The translations under genes and the position numbers were made by a program. From NCBI GenBank assembly GCA_019637875.1, contig JAHBUW010000001.1, positions 490,644 to 554,643 on the forward strand: DNA of 64,000 nt. The letters run 5' to 3'. The DNA is from Pseudobdellovibrionaceae bacterium. Its GTDB lineage: Bacteria; Bdellovibrionota; Bdellovibrionia; Bdellovibrionales; Bdellovibrionaceae. Below are positions 44,899 through 54,467 of this stretch, piece after piece. The notes below the pieces were generated by a model that worked only from the letters and a program-made list of their open reading frames with translations, was not told where the DNA came from and made no database searches. The first letter of the stretch is position 1; the number at the start of each line of letters is the position of its first letter.

Positions 44899-46713
44899 TT
44901 ACGAGTACAAAGAATCCAGTTCTTTCTTGTACTTGGTGTCCACGAATTTGCGTTTGATCTTGAGCGACGGGGTCAATTCGCCGGTCTCGATCGAGAAGTC
45001 CTGGGGCAGGATGATGAAACGTTTGATCGTCTCGTAGCTGGCCAGCTGGGAATTCGTTTCGGCGACGGCCTTGCGGACGCTGTCTTGGACCGAGGGGTGT
45101 TGGGTCAGCTTCGCCAGGCCCTCTTTGTCGGCCGACTCGGGGACGGGAAGCGAACGATCCTTCGCGAACTGACGCAGATTGACGATATCCAAGGTAATCA
45201 GCGCGGCGATGTACTTGCGTTGATCGCCGTGGATATGGACCTGCGAAAGCAGCACATTCATTTTCAGCATGCCTTCGAGTTTCTGGGGCGCGACGTATTT
45301 GCCGCCCGCCGTTTTGATCAGGTCCTTCTTACGGTCGGTGATTTTGAGCTGCCCGGTGCCGGTGACTTCGCCGATGTCGCCGGTTTTGTACCAGCCGTCC
45401 ACGAAGGCCTCTTTCGTCGCTTCGGGGTTGTTGTAGTACTCGGTCATGACCTTGTCGGACTTCAGCAGGATCTCGCCGTCGTCGGCGATTTTGATCTGTA
45501 CGTCGCCGATGGGCTTGCCGACGGTTCCGAAAACGTAGTCGAAGGGCGTGTTCACGCACACGGCCGCCGTCGTTTCGGTCAGGCCGTAGCCTTCCAGGAC
45601 GAGCACGCCGCAGGCATGGAAGAACTCCGCGATCTCGGGGTTCAGCGGAGCGCCGCCGCTGACGGCGAAACGTAGGCGACCCCCGAAAGCGTCACGCACT
45701 TTTGTCAAGACCAGGCGATCGGCGATTTCAAACGAAGGGATCATACGCAAAGGAACGGGACGCCGTGCGATTTTCAGGTGACCGATGGTGCGCCCGATGT
45801 CGATCGCCCACGCGAAGAGTTTTTTGCGCAGCGGATTCGATTCAATCTGCGATTGGATCGCCAGGTAGATCTTTTCGAAGATGCGGGGAACGGCCATCAT
45901 GATCGTCGGTTTCACTTCGCCGAGGTTCGCACGGATCTTTTCGATCGATTCGGCGAACGCCAACGTGAAGCCGAACGACAGGGAGCCCCACAGCTCGATC
46001 CGGCCGAAAATGTGCGAGTACGGCAGGAAGGTAAGCGAGACGTCGTGGTGGGTGACGCCGCAGAACGGGAAGGCCTCGTTCACTTCGCTGGCCACTTGCA
46101 AATGCGTGAGCAGAACGCCTTTGGGTTTTCCGGTCGTGCCGCTGGTGTAGATGATCGTGGCGGGATCGGTGATTTTCAGCGCCTTCATGCGCGTGCGCCA
46201 TTCGGTCCCGAGCTCCGTGCGTTTCATCGCGCCCATCTTGCGTAGGTCCGCGAGGGGCAGGGCGGGTTTTCCCGTATCGGCGGTGCCCGCTTTCGGCGCG
46301 TCCATCACGAAGACCTTTTCGATTTGCGGACAATCCGCTTCGCAGCCGCGGAAAATTTTGAGCAGATTCGAGTTTTCGGTGAAGAGCATCCGCGCGCCCG
46401 AGTCGGTCAGGATGTAGTGCAACTCTTCGGAGGTCATCGTGTGGTAGATCGGCACGACGATGATTCCTTGCGAAAGGGCGGCGGTGTCGATCAGCGTCCA
46501 CTCGTAACGTGAGCTGGCGAAGATCGCGATCTTCTCGCCCGGCTTGACGCCGAGATCGATGAGCGCGGCGGCCATCTCTTCGACCATGATCGCGTAGTCG
46601 GCCCAGCTGACTTCGCGCCATTCGCGTTTTTGTTTAAACTTGATCGCGGGAAGGCTCCCGCGCGCGGACATCTGCTCGACCCATTGGGGGAAAAACGGCT
46701 GATTCACGTTCAT
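44899..46713 (-). CDS. Long-chain acyl-CoA synthetase (AMP-forming)
   Basis: 604 residues, the size of FadD15/FACS-like enzymes. They activate fatty acids through acyl-adenylate to acyl-CoA. The AMP-binding P-loop IIYTSGTTGKPKG is near residue 192, with PYSHIFGR, the YGLTETT motif, and the late YKTGDIG and ITDRKKDLIKTAGGKYVAP (hinge and catalytic Lys region). No signal peptide; it acts at the inner face of the membrane. It lies 54 bases after the kinase gene on the same strand, so the two may share a transcript. Substrate chain length cannot be read from sequence. Confidence 0.93.
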   Translation of the reverse strand: MNVNQPFFPQWVEQMSARGSLPAIKFKQKREWREVSWADYAIMVEEMAAALIDLGVKPGEKIAIFASSRYEWTLIDTAALSQGIIVVPIYHTMTSEELHYILTDSGARMLFTENSNLLKIFRGCEADCPQIEKVFVMDAPKAGTADTGKPALPLADLRKMGAMKRTELGTEWRTRMKALKITDPATIIYTSGTTGKPKGVLLTHLQVASEVNEAFPFCGVTHHDVSLTFLPYSHIFGRIELWGSLSFGFTLAFAESIEKIRANLGEVKPTIMMAVPRIFEKIYLAIQSQIESNPLRKKLFAWAIDIGRTIGHLKIARRPVPLRMIPSFEIADRLVLTKVRDAFGGRLRFAVSGGAPLNPEIAEFFHACGVLVLEGYGLTETTAAVCVNTPFDYVFGTVGKPIGDVQIKIADDGEILLKSDKVMTEYYNNPEATKEAFVDGWYKTGDIGEVTGTGQLKITDRKKDLIKTAGGKYVAPQKLEGMLKMNVLLSQVHIHGDQRKYIAALITLDIVNLRQFAKDRSLPVPESADKEGLAKLTQHPSVQDSVRKAVAETNSQLASYETIKRFIILPQDFSIETGELTPSLKIKRKFVDTKYKKELDSLYS

Positions 46714-46767
46714 GCGCAGGGTCTAACGCCGGGGGCCCGAGGTTGCAACCCCAGGGAACGGATTTCT

Positions 46768-48891
46768 TTACTGAGTCTGGCCGGTCCGGCCCAAGATCAA
46801 ACGGACGGCGCGGCGTTGGCCGACGCCCACGATGACGGTTTCTTCAGCATAGAGCTGGGTCAGCGGATTGTAGACGCGGATCTTCACGGGAACGCCCGCC
46901 GGGACGGGATAACGTTGAATCGGCGGTTTCTCGGCCAGGCGGACGCCGTTGACCGAAATGACGGGCTCGCCGCCGCCATTGATGACGTCGACGCCGATAT
47001 AACCGGTCGGGGGTTCGGGCTGTAACGTCGCGCGGATGGTGACGCCCTCGGCGCTCGCGGCCTTCATCTCGCCGCGATCGTACGGCAGATATTCTTCTTT
47101 CACCAAAGTGATGCGGAAATTTTTATTCAGTTCGATCCAGCCACGGTAGGGCGTAAAGCCCCGGTTTTGTCCGTTGACGTAAACGGTCGCGCCGGTGGGC
47201 TGCGAGTGGATCGCGAGCGGAACCTGCTCGACGAATTTACTGTCTTTCGTATCGCTGGTACTGTCGTTGGCAGAAGGCGAAGTCGTCGTCGTCGCACCTG
47301 CGTCCGTCGAGGATTCGTTGATCACACCCGAAGGGGCACCGGCGAAGATGCCTTTCAGCTGCGCGAAGGGTTTGCCGTCCAGCAAGGCGCCGGGGCCTTG
47401 GAAGAAGACGAAGGCCAGCGCGACCAATACGAACACCCCACCCGCGATCGCGCCGGGGGGAAGTCCCTTTTTCTTTTCGCTCGGGAAGGGACGCGCGGTG
47501 ATGCGCGACTGCGTTCCCGTCGGCAGCCCCGGATGCGTTCCGGGAAAGGTCCCGGGATGCGTGCCGGGACGGCTGTAGGAGCCGCCAGGCGTCGTGCGCG
47601 AGGCCTCTTTCAGCTGCGCCGCAAGCCGCGGCGAAGTTTCGGGGCGATCCTGCAAGCGCAGGTTCTGCACGTCGACCTTCGAGTTCTCGGGAACTTCGAG
47701 TTGGAGCGGTTCATCTTCCGACACCTGATCCGCCGGCGGGGGCGCGATGATCGCGCCGGCACGGCCAGGAGGCATCGGCACCGAGTTCAAACTCGGCGGC
47801 GGCATCGCGACGTGATTCACTTGCGCGGCCGGAGGCGGGAAGCTGTTCGCCAAATGCGGAGCCGTGTCCGTCGCGGTGACGGTCGCGGTCGCGGTTTGGG
47901 TGACCGCCGTCTTTTCTTCTTCGATCTGCAACTTCGCGTACTCGGCGAACTTCTTACGGTTCTCGACGTACATTTTGTTGTAGAGCGACTTCATGAACTT
48001 CGAGAACTCCTGAGTCGAGAACTCGGGATACTGAACGTTCAAGAAGCGGTTCAAATCTTTATGGAATGCCGCCGAGGTCTGGTAGCGCAGCGAGCGGTCC
48101 TTCGCGAGCGCTTTGTTGCAGATGCGCTCCAGCTCGGGAGGGATATTCGGATTGATCTTACGCAGCGAAGGGATCTGGCACTCGCGCACGCGGCGTAGCG
48201 TGGCCGCTTCGCTTTGCGCGACGAACAGACGGTCTTTCGCGAGCAGCTCCCACAGCACGATGCCGAGCGAGAAGATGTCCGTGCGCAGGTCGACGGATTG
48301 ACCGTCGGCCTGTTCGGGGGACATGTAACCGAACTTCCCTTTGATGGTTCCCGCGCGGGTGTGCTCCATCTGGTTTTCGGCTTTCGCGATACCAAAGTCG
48401 ACGACCTTGATTTCACCTTCGAAGCTGAGCATCACGTTCTGCGGGCTCATGTCCCGGTGGGTGATGTTCAGCGGACGTCCGGTCGCGCCGTCCAAGCAGC
48501 GGTGCGCGTGATCCAGGCCCGAAGCGACTTCTTTGATCAGGTACACGATCTGATCGAGCGAGAAGTCTTTGTTTTCTTTCTTCATGTGGTTCAGAACTTG
48601 GCGCATGTTCTGACCTTCGACGTACTCCATGACCAAGTAGAACTGCGAGCGCTCGACCCCGAAGTCGAAGATCGAAACCACGTTCCCGTGGTTGAGGTTC
48701 ACCGCGATCTTCGCTTCCTCTTTGAACATCTCGATGAATTCAGGATTGTCGGAGTACTGGGGAAGGATTCGCTTGATCGCGAGGAACTTGTTGATCCCGT
48801 TGGCACCAATGGATTTCGCAAGATACACTTCGGCCATTCCGCCGGAAGCGAGCTTCTCCAAAAGTAAGTATTTGCCAAAGGCCTCAACCAT
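46768..48891 (-). CDS. Membrane-bound Ser/Thr protein kinase with C-terminal PEGA repeats
   Basis: 707 residues from the ATG at 48891; the kinase domain begins at once (YLLLEKLASGGMAEVYLA). Catalytic residues are present: K40, H145-R-D147 in HRDMSPQN, D165-F-G167, and MSPEQ. Thr/Val/Pro-rich linker (about 350-470), then a transmembrane helix (GAIAGGVFVLVALAFVFFQG, near 510), and outside it two PEGA domains (HSQPTGATVYVNGQNRGFTP, later ISVNGVRLAEKPPI), carbohydrate- or surface-binding folds common in myxobacterial and Bdellovibrio-like kinases. It likely senses a periplasmic signal and phosphorylates cytoplasmic targets; neither is identified. AAGGA lies ten bases before the start. Confidence 0.9.
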   Translation of the reverse strand: MVEAFGKYLLLEKLASGGMAEVYLAKSIGANGINKFLAIKRILPQYSDNPEFIEMFKEEAKIAVNLNHGNVVSIFDFGVERSQFYLVMEYVEGQNMRQVLNHMKKENKDFSLDQIVYLIKEVASGLDHAHRCLDGATGRPLNITHRDMSPQNVMLSFEGEIKVVDFGIAKAENQMEHTRAGTIKGKFGYMSPEQADGQSVDLRTDIFSLGIVLWELLAKDRLFVAQSEAATLRRVRECQIPSLRKINPNIPPELERICNKALAKDRSLRYQTSAAFHKDLNRFLNVQYPEFSTQEFSKFMKSLYNKMYVENRKKFAEYAKLQIEEEKTAVTQTATATVTATDTAPHLANSFPPPAAQVNHVAMPPPSLNSVPMPPGRAGAIIAPPPADQVSEDEPLQLEVPENSKVDVQNLRLQDRPETSPRLAAQLKEASRTTPGGSYSRPGTHPGTFPGTHPGLPTGTQSRITARPFPSEKKKGLPPGAIAGGVFVLVALAFVFFQGPGALLDGKPFAQLKGIFAGAPSGVINESSTDAGATTTTSPSANDSTSDTKDSKFVEQVPLAIHSQPTGATVYVNGQNRGFTPYRGWIELNKNFRITLVKEEYLPYDRGEMKAASAEGVTIRATLQPEPPTGYIGVDVINGGGEPVISVNGVRLAEKPPIQRYPVPAGVPVKIRVYNPLTQLYAEETVIVGVGQRRAVRLILGRTGQTQ

Positions 48892-49067
48892 CGAATTCGG
48901 TTTCCTTCTAAGACTCGCATCGGTATATTCACCCCAAGAGTTAACGGATGTATTCGTAATCCCCGAAGAATCGGACCGGATGGCGAGCGTCCCAAGACGG
49001 GAACTCTGGGCCAAAGTCGGGGAGTCACCACTGGACTGGTGATCGGGACCGGGATAAAGGACAAACC
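48892..49067. other. Divergent promoter region of the kinase and coaE
   Basis: 176 bases without a gene between two divergent starts; the promoters of both must lie here, but no box stands out. Confidence 0.4.
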
Positions 49068-49658
49068 ATGAAATGGATCGGGCTGACGGGCGGAATGGGG
49101 TCGGGAAAGTCCGCGGTGACCGCGCTGCTTCGCGCTCGAGGGTTCACGGTCATCGATGCGGACGTCGTCGCCCGCAAAGTCGTCGAGCCGGGGACCCCGG
49201 GACTCGCGCAGGTCGTGCAGGCCTTTGGTCCAGGTGTGTTGAATGCCGAGGGTGAACTCGACCGAAAAAAACTGGCCGCCCAAGTCTTCGGCAAACCGGA
49301 CGAACTGCGGCGTCTCGAAATGATCCTCCATCCTTTGATCCAACAAAAGGTCGCCGATCGGCGACAAGAGGCCGCCGCCCGCGGCGAAGCGCTCGTCTTC
49401 TATGATGTACCGCTATTGTTCGAGAAAAATTTGGGCGCGCAGTTCGACGCGGTCGTCGTCGTTTGGAGTACGCAAGCGCAGCAAATCGAGCGCTCCATGA
49501 AACGTGACGGCGCCTCGCGCGAGGATGTCGAAAGACGGTTAAGCGCGCAAATTCCTCTCGCCGAGAAGAAGTTGAAGGCCGACGTTTTGATCGACAATTC
49601 GGGAACGCTCGAGTCTTTGCCCGTCAGGGTCGACACGGCTCTGAAGGCGCTCGGCTAA
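49068..49658 (+). CDS. coaE: Dephospho-CoA kinase
   Basis: 196 residues, usual length. CoaE phosphorylates dephospho-CoA at the ribose 3'-OH, the last step of CoA synthesis. Walker A is GGMGSGKS (8-15), followed by DADVVARKVVEPG, the LHPLIQQKV helix and DVPLLFEKN. Transcribed alone; the convergent gene ends 9 bases away with no terminator between. Confidence 0.96.
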   Translation: MKWIGLTGGMGSGKSAVTALLRARGFTVIDADVVARKVVEPGTPGLAQVVQAFGPGVLNAEGELDRKKLAAQVFGKPDELRRLEMILHPLIQQKVADRRQEAAARGEALVFYDVPLLFEKNLGAQFDAVVVVWSTQAQQIERSMKRDGASREDVERRLSAQIPLAEKKLKADVLIDNSGTLESLPVRVDTALKALG

Positions 49659-49667
49659 GAGATTCAG

Positions 49668-50363
49668 TTAAAAAGGAAATTCATCGGCGGCGAACGTCCA
49701 TCCCAGGCCGATCTGGGCCGATGCGCCCAAAAGTCCCGCGCGCACGACGATTTCGGCGCGCAGTTGACGATTCAAACCGAAGAGATCCTCGAAGCCCGCG
49801 CGGGCGCGCAAGTGATAACTTTCGATATTCACGAGCGCCGCCATTTGATCGCGGGTTTCGTAAAATGCGCCCAGGCCGAGACCCCAGTAAGGCTCGCTGT
49901 AGTCGCCTAAACAGCAAAAGCGATGCGTATCCCAATGCAGTCCCCAAATGTCGCGGTCCGCGACGCTGAGCCCGTAACTTTGCCCGGTTTCGTTTTGGTT
50001 ATCGTTTTGGAAGGTGAGGGTCAGCCAGGGAATCGTGCGTGGGGCCGTTTCTTCGATCGCGCCACTGATCAGTCCCAGGCCGACGATGCGTGACTGAGTC
50101 CGCACCACGCGGGTCGCGGAAATCGCCGGCGCGTTCGCGGTGATCGGTAAAAGCGCGGCGGCTTCGGGGTCCGGCGCCACGCCGGTGTCCAAGCTCTCGT
50201 CGCGACTGAGCTCGGCCGGTAGGCTCTGCGCGGGGGGCGGGGGCTCCGTGGGACGTAGCGCGCGACCCGGACCGGGACTCACGGGCGCCGCGACGGCGAC
50301 CGAAGTCGCGATGAGCGGCGTCAAGACCAAGGTCAATATTTGAATCGTGAGGGCAGGACGCAT
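49668..50363 (-). CDS. Exported protein, probably outer-membrane barrel
   Basis: 231 residues from the ATG at 50363 (50375 is possible). Signal peptide (ILTLVLTPLIATSVAVAA), Pro-rich linker (PTEPPPPAQSLP), then about 150 residues with strand-like alternation (PWLTLTFQNDN, YWGLGLGAFYETR, AEIVVRAGLLGASAQIGLGW). Contains adjacent Cys (RFCCLGD). It ends in Phe. Divergent from the first FadL-like gene. No family recognised. Confidence 0.65.
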   Translation of the reverse strand: MRPALTIQILTLVLTPLIATSVAVAAPVSPGPGRALRPTEPPPPAQSLPAELSRDESLDTGVAPDPEAAALLPITANAPAISATRVVRTQSRIVGLGLISGAIEETAPRTIPWLTLTFQNDNQNETGQSYGLSVADRDIWGLHWDTHRFCCLGDYSEPYWGLGLGAFYETRDQMAALVNIESYHLRARAGFEDLFGLNRQLRAEIVVRAGLLGASAQIGLGWTFAADEFPF

Positions 50364-50410
50364 CGACGAAATCATATCAGAAGTTTGGGGGATCAGAATA
50401 AAATTCTAGA

Positions 50411-51586
50411 GTGCTTAGTCGTAAAACTCCCGCGTTGCTCTTACTGACTTTCCTCTTCGGGGGAATTCCTCTCGCCTTCGCGCAAGAAGGTGTGCACACG
50501 TCCATTCACCGTCTTTACGAATCGCCGCGGGCGATGGGCATGGGCGGCACGTCGATCGCGGTGGCGAACGACTACAGCGCGATCTTCCAAAATCCGGCGG
50601 GACTTGCGCGGTTTGAAAACTGGCAGTTCAACGGATCGCTCGAAGTGGGACTGTCGGCCGAACAGCTCATGGCCTTCACCTCCGAACTCGATCGCGCCTC
50701 GAAAATCGAGAACGAACAGGACTCTTTCAACGCCACCGTCGAAGTTCTGCAACGTAACTACGGGAAACAGTACTCCCTGCGCACCGGAGTTTTTCAGGGG
50801 ATCTATGCCGCGCCCAACTGGAGTTTGGCGATCATTCCCGCGGAGTTGACGCTGGATTTGCGCGTGCACAATCAAGGAACACCGGCGATCAACGTGCGCG
50901 CGTTTCTGGATACGACGATCGCGTATGGTTACGCCAAAGCCTTCGCGGTCGAGGCGCTTCCGGGTCGGTGGTCTTGGGGTGTGACGAGCAAGTTCGTGAA
51001 CCGCGGTTACGCGAACAAACAGGTGAACGCGCTGGATTTGTCGGTGGACCCCGAAGTCTTCCGCGCTTCCGATTTGCGCGATGGTTCGACGGTGGACTTC
51101 GACATCGGATTTTTGTATTCGCCCGCCGCGGCGAACGGTTGGCTTGAGGCCACGCGTCCCACCTTCGGTTTCGTCGCGCGCAACGTTTTGGATTACGGCT
51201 TCAAGAACTCGTTGAACCTTTTTAACAAAGAGGACACCGAGCCGCCCGAAAAACTTCACCGCACCTTGGACTTCGGATCGAAGTTCGAGCTGCCGTCGTG
51301 GTCGATCTTCAACTGGCGTCTGGCCGCGGATTTCCGCGATGTTCTGCATCCGAGCTCTTCTTTGCGCAAGTCCACCCATCTGGGGGCCGAATTCGATTGG
51401 ACGATGATGAGCCGGTGGAAAGGGCAATACCGCATGGGCGTGAACCAAGGTTATCCGACCTTCGGTGCCAGCTTCATGATGCTGATCTTCCGCATGGATC
51501 TCGTCACCTACGGCGAAGACATCGGTGGCCCGAATTCGCCGCGCGAAAACCGCATGTGGAAAGTGAAACTCAATTTAGACATTTAG
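50411..51586 (+). CDS. FadL-like outer-membrane protein (paralogue 1 of 3)
   Basis: 391 residues from a GTG. Signal peptide (LLLLTFLFGGIPLAFA), then RAMGMGGTSIAVANDYSAIFQNPAGLA, the N-terminal signature of the FadL/PorV-type barrel family, whose members carry hydrophobic compounds or act in secretion. The rest has regular barrel strands and ends in MWKVKLNLDI. Same family as 52527-53612 and 54464-55600. No good ribosome binding site precedes the GTG, so the start is less sure. Ligand unknown. Confidence 0.8.
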   Translation: MLSRKTPALLLLTFLFGGIPLAFAQEGVHTSIHRLYESPRAMGMGGTSIAVANDYSAIFQNPAGLARFENWQFNGSLEVGLSAEQLMAFTSELDRASKIENEQDSFNATVEVLQRNYGKQYSLRTGVFQGIYAAPNWSLAIIPAELTLDLRVHNQGTPAINVRAFLDTTIAYGYAKAFAVEALPGRWSWGVTSKFVNRGYANKQVNALDLSVDPEVFRASDLRDGSTVDFDIGFLYSPAAANGWLEATRPTFGFVARNVLDYGFKNSLNLFNKEDTEPPEKLHRTLDFGSKFELPSWSIFNWRLAADFRDVLHPSSSLRKSTHLGAEFDWTMMSRWKGQYRMGVNQGYPTFGASFMMLIFRMDLVTYGEDIGGPNSPRENRMWKVKLNLDI

Positions 51587-51630
51587 GGCAGGTCACGGCT
51601 TCGCCGTCGACGCATTCCACGTCATGCACG

Positions 51631-52338
51631 TCAGGGCGTGCAGAGGTTTGTTTCGAGCTGCGAGCCGATCTGTTCATCGGTTGTTCCGCCGCCCACCGCC
51701 GCCGCGTACTCTTTGCAGACGGGGTCGGGGTTTTCCTTCCCTTTGCAGTTTTGCTCGTAAGCCGCGCGGGTCGCCGAGCCGATCACCGCGCGTGAAGCGG
51801 GCGTCGCGTTCGTGCAGAGTCCTTCGCGAATTTGCGATTCGGTGGGGGGAGTGCCCGTCGTGGGATCGTACAAAGTCACCAAGCCGAGCGCGACCGTCGC
51901 GATGCGGGTCATCGAAGACAGATAGATCATGCCTTTCGAACTCGAGCCCTGGCAGCTCGCAAAAGCGGTCTCGCTGAAATTCAGATTGGTCGTTTTGTCG
52001 TATTTCGATGCCGAGAAGGCCATGAAGGACAGCACCGCGATGGTCGAAGATCCGCCCCCACCGTTGTTGCCGTCCTTTTTCAGTTCTTCCGAGACGCGCG
52101 AAAGACGGCCGGGATCGCTGAAGCCTTGATCGATGAAGTAGGCCGAGCAGCGAACGAGCTCGGCGCCGGCGGTTTCGACACCGTCGACTTTCGACAGACA
52201 GGCCAGCGCCGTGTCCGAGGTTGCGCGATCCAAACAATCCTGGGCGTCGGCGACCTTATCCGCGTTCGAAGGCGCGCAAGCGGCCAAACCCAGGGTGGTC
52301 ATTGATGTGAGCAGAAAATTGCGGGCGGTCCGATTCAT
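51631..52338 (-). CDS. Putative lipoprotein (envelope island)
   Basis: 235 residues. Lipoprotein signal LTSMTTLGLAAC. The mature part has paired Cys (QDCLDRA, LACLSKV, LVRCSAY, ASCQGS, GLCTN, QNCKG, PVCKE, NLCTP) and helical stretches; an Asn/Gly hinge (KKDGNNGGGGSS) precedes a hydrophobic segment (TIAVLSFMAFSASKY). The layout resembles the lipoprotein at 53625-54467 (Ala/Cys-rich helical start, then a hydrophobic helix), and the two may be distant relatives. It faces the two FadL-like genes that flank it. Confidence 0.68.
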   Translation of the reverse strand: MNRTARNFLLTSMTTLGLAACAPSNADKVADAQDCLDRATSDTALACLSKVDGVETAGAELVRCSAYFIDQGFSDPGRLSRVSEELKKDGNNGGGGSSTIAVLSFMAFSASKYDKTTNLNFSETAFASCQGSSSKGMIYLSSMTRIATVALGLVTLYDPTTGTPPTESQIREGLCTNATPASRAVIGSATRAAYEQNCKGKENPDPVCKEYAAAVGGGTTDEQIGSQLETNLCTP

Positions 52339-52492
52339 CCCAAACATAGATAACGTATCGGAAAGCGGGCGGCGAGTCTGAAGCGTTCGTGTCGTACCGG
52401 TTTCAGGACGAAACGCCAGGTGGATCGAGCCGGGGCGTTGCGTGTCGTCCGGTCTTCGGTCCAGAAGATGTCGGTGTGGCGGATAAGCGCCT

Positions 52493-52519
52493 CAAAACGG
52501 GGCGGGGTTCTGCCGATAA
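52493..52519 (+). promoter_or_regulatory. Sigma-28 (FliA)-like promoter before the second FadL-like gene
   Basis: CAAA (52493) - 15 bases - GCCGATAA (52512-52519) matches the flagellar sigma-28 consensus TAAA-N15-GCCGATAA in 11 of 12 positions. The ATG follows 8 bases later, so the leader would be nearly absent. CCGATAAGTCG also precedes motA at the right edge. Confidence 0.45.
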
Positions 52520-52526
52520 GTCGTTC

Positions 52527-53612
52527 ATGGCAAGGACGCCTCCGCCGTCACTGATGATGGCACTGATCACCACCCTCGTTTTCGCTCACGCCGCCCAAGC
52601 GCGTGAAGTGAGTCGCTTCTATATGGGCGCGCGGGCCGCCGGCATGGGCGGAGCCTCGATCGCGGTCGTGAACGACGAAACCGCCTTGATCATCAATCCG
52701 GCCGGACTGGGAAAACTGCGCGACTATTACGGCACGATCCTGGATCCCGAAATCGAGGGTTCGGACAACATGTTCGAGCTTTACCGCAAAAAATCGTTCT
52801 CGGGTCTTTTCGATCCCGAAAAAGTTTCGCCGTCCTTGCAGGAAAGCCTGACGACGCCGTACCACGCGCGCGCGACTTTGTTCCCGAGCTTCGTGGCGAA
52901 AAATTTCGGCATCGGTATCTTGGGACGTTACTCGCTCGATGCCCGCGTGGACGACACCGGGACCGAGATGGACACGCTTTACCAAGACGATCTGGCGGTG
53001 CTGCTGGGATTCAACCTGCGCCTGTGGGGCGGACGGATCAAACTGGGCGCCACCGGGAAATTCATTTCGCGAATCGAAGTCGACAAGGTCCTCAGCACGA
53101 CCGGTGACATGAGCATCAACACGAACGCCAGTGAAGGCGCGGCGGTGGGGGCGGACGTGGGCTTGAGCCTGACCGCGCCCTGGGCTTGGTTGCCGACGAT
53201 TTCCGTCGTCGCGCGCGATGTGGGGGGGACCGACTTTGGTGCGGGCGCGGGCCTGCGCAAGTCGACCGCGACTCGTCCGAATCGTATCGAGCAGGATATC
53301 GACGTCGGCCTCGCGCTGTTCCCCATTCATTCGAATAACACGCGTTCGGCCTTCACCCTGGAATACCAGAAGCTGAACGAAGCGGCCCGCGCCACCAGCA
53401 AAACGCGCTACATGCATTTCGGCTACGAGTACAACTACGGCGACATCTTGTTCCTGCGCGCGGGTATGAACGGGCAGTACTGGACGACGGGAGTCGAGAT
53501 CGCGAGTGAAAACACGCAAGTGCAGCTGGCTTATTACGGAGTGGACGTCGGTACGGACACGAAACCCGAAGAGCAGCGCCGCTGGTTGATGAAGTTCGTT
53601 TTCCGCTACTAG
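52527..53612 (+). CDS. FadL-like outer-membrane protein (paralogue 2 of 3)
   Basis: 361 residues from the ATG at 52527, which opens a signal peptide (MMALITTLVFAHAAQA). The N-terminal signature RAAGMGGASIAVVNDETALIINPAGLG matches the other two paralogues. Barrel strands follow and it ends in Arg-Tyr (LMKFVFRY). The lipoprotein gene starts 12 bases later and the third paralogue overlaps that one, so these three form an operon. A sigma-28-like promoter lies directly upstream. Confidence 0.8.
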   Translation: MARTPPPSLMMALITTLVFAHAAQAREVSRFYMGARAAGMGGASIAVVNDETALIINPAGLGKLRDYYGTILDPEIEGSDNMFELYRKKSFSGLFDPEKVSPSLQESLTTPYHARATLFPSFVAKNFGIGILGRYSLDARVDDTGTEMDTLYQDDLAVLLGFNLRLWGGRIKLGATGKFISRIEVDKVLSTTGDMSINTNASEGAAVGADVGLSLTAPWAWLPTISVVARDVGGTDFGAGAGLRKSTATRPNRIEQDIDVGLALFPIHSNNTRSAFTLEYQKLNEAARATSKTRYMHFGYEYNYGDILFLRAGMNGQYWTTGVEIASENTQVQLAYYGVDVGTDTKPEEQRRWLMKFVFRY

Positions 53613-53624
53613 AGGAGGGACGTC

Positions 53625-54467
53625 ATGACATTGAAACGTTACGCGACCCTGACCGTGGCCGCGATTTTCCTATTCACCGGGTGCTCGAATATCTATGCGC
53701 CGCTGGCGAACAAAGATTCCGACGAGGCCCGTTACGAAGACGCGATGAAACTACTGAACGATGCGAAGTACAGCGAAGCGGTCGCGCGGTTCGAGTCGCT
53801 GAGCGCCGATTTCATGCGCAAAACTTCGGTCCGGCAGTATTATGCGGGGGCGTTGGCCGGCAAATGCGGCTACAGCATGGCGGGCTTCGTGACGTTCCTG
53901 AGCACCGCGGACTTCACCACCTCGCCGTTTTTCAAATCGCTCATGAATCAGTTCACGGGGCGCGTCGTCGCGCCGGAGTTTTGCAAAGCGGCCGAAGGGG
54001 TCATCAAGTCCATTTGGGCAGAGGAGACTCCGACCGCGTCCCAGCAGTTCTTTATGGTGATCCTGTCGATGTCCAAGATCGGCGCTTACTTGCGTGCGAA
54101 AGGCGACATCGACGGCACGGATGACCTGGGCGACAGTGATCCCGACGCGTCCTTCAACGTTTGCAATACCTCGGACTTCACCGACGACGACGTCAAAGAA
54201 GTCGTGACCGGATTTTCGTTGATGCTCATGAACATCGGCGGATTCATCGGCTCTATGTCCGGGGGGACGGCCGACACGATCAACGACATCAACGCCGCCT
54301 GCGGCGTTCTTTCGCCGAATCCTTGCGCGACCACCGAGGCGGCCAACGTGGACGCGGGTATGATCACGAGCATGCGCAATATTCTGAATACCGGCGCGGC
54401 GAACCCGGCTTTGCCCTTGGGAATCGGTAGCTGCGTCAATCCGGATATCACTCAATGCTGTCCATGA
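53625..54467 (+). CDS. Putative lipoprotein, TPR-like helical
   Basis: 280 residues. Lipoprotein signal ending FTGC (Cys20); GGAGGGA precedes the ATG. The region after the signal (YEDAMKLLNDAKYSEAVARF) reads like a TPR-type helix pair. Later hydrophobic helices (FFMVILSMSKIGAYL, GFSLMLMNIGGFIGSM) and several Cys, with CC near the C-terminus. It lies between two FadL-like barrels, with its stop overlapping the start of the second (ATGA), suggesting a lipoprotein partner for these barrels. Confidence 0.72.
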   Translation: MTLKRYATLTVAAIFLFTGCSNIYAPLANKDSDEARYEDAMKLLNDAKYSEAVARFESLSADFMRKTSVRQYYAGALAGKCGYSMAGFVTFLSTADFTTSPFFKSLMNQFTGRVVAPEFCKAAEGVIKSIWAEETPTASQQFFMVILSMSKIGAYLRAKGDIDGTDDLGDSDPDASFNVCNTSDFTDDDVKEVVTGFSLMLMNIGGFIGSMSGGTADTINDINAACGVLSPNPCATTEAANVDAGMITSMRNILNTGAANPALPLGIGSCVNPDITQCCP

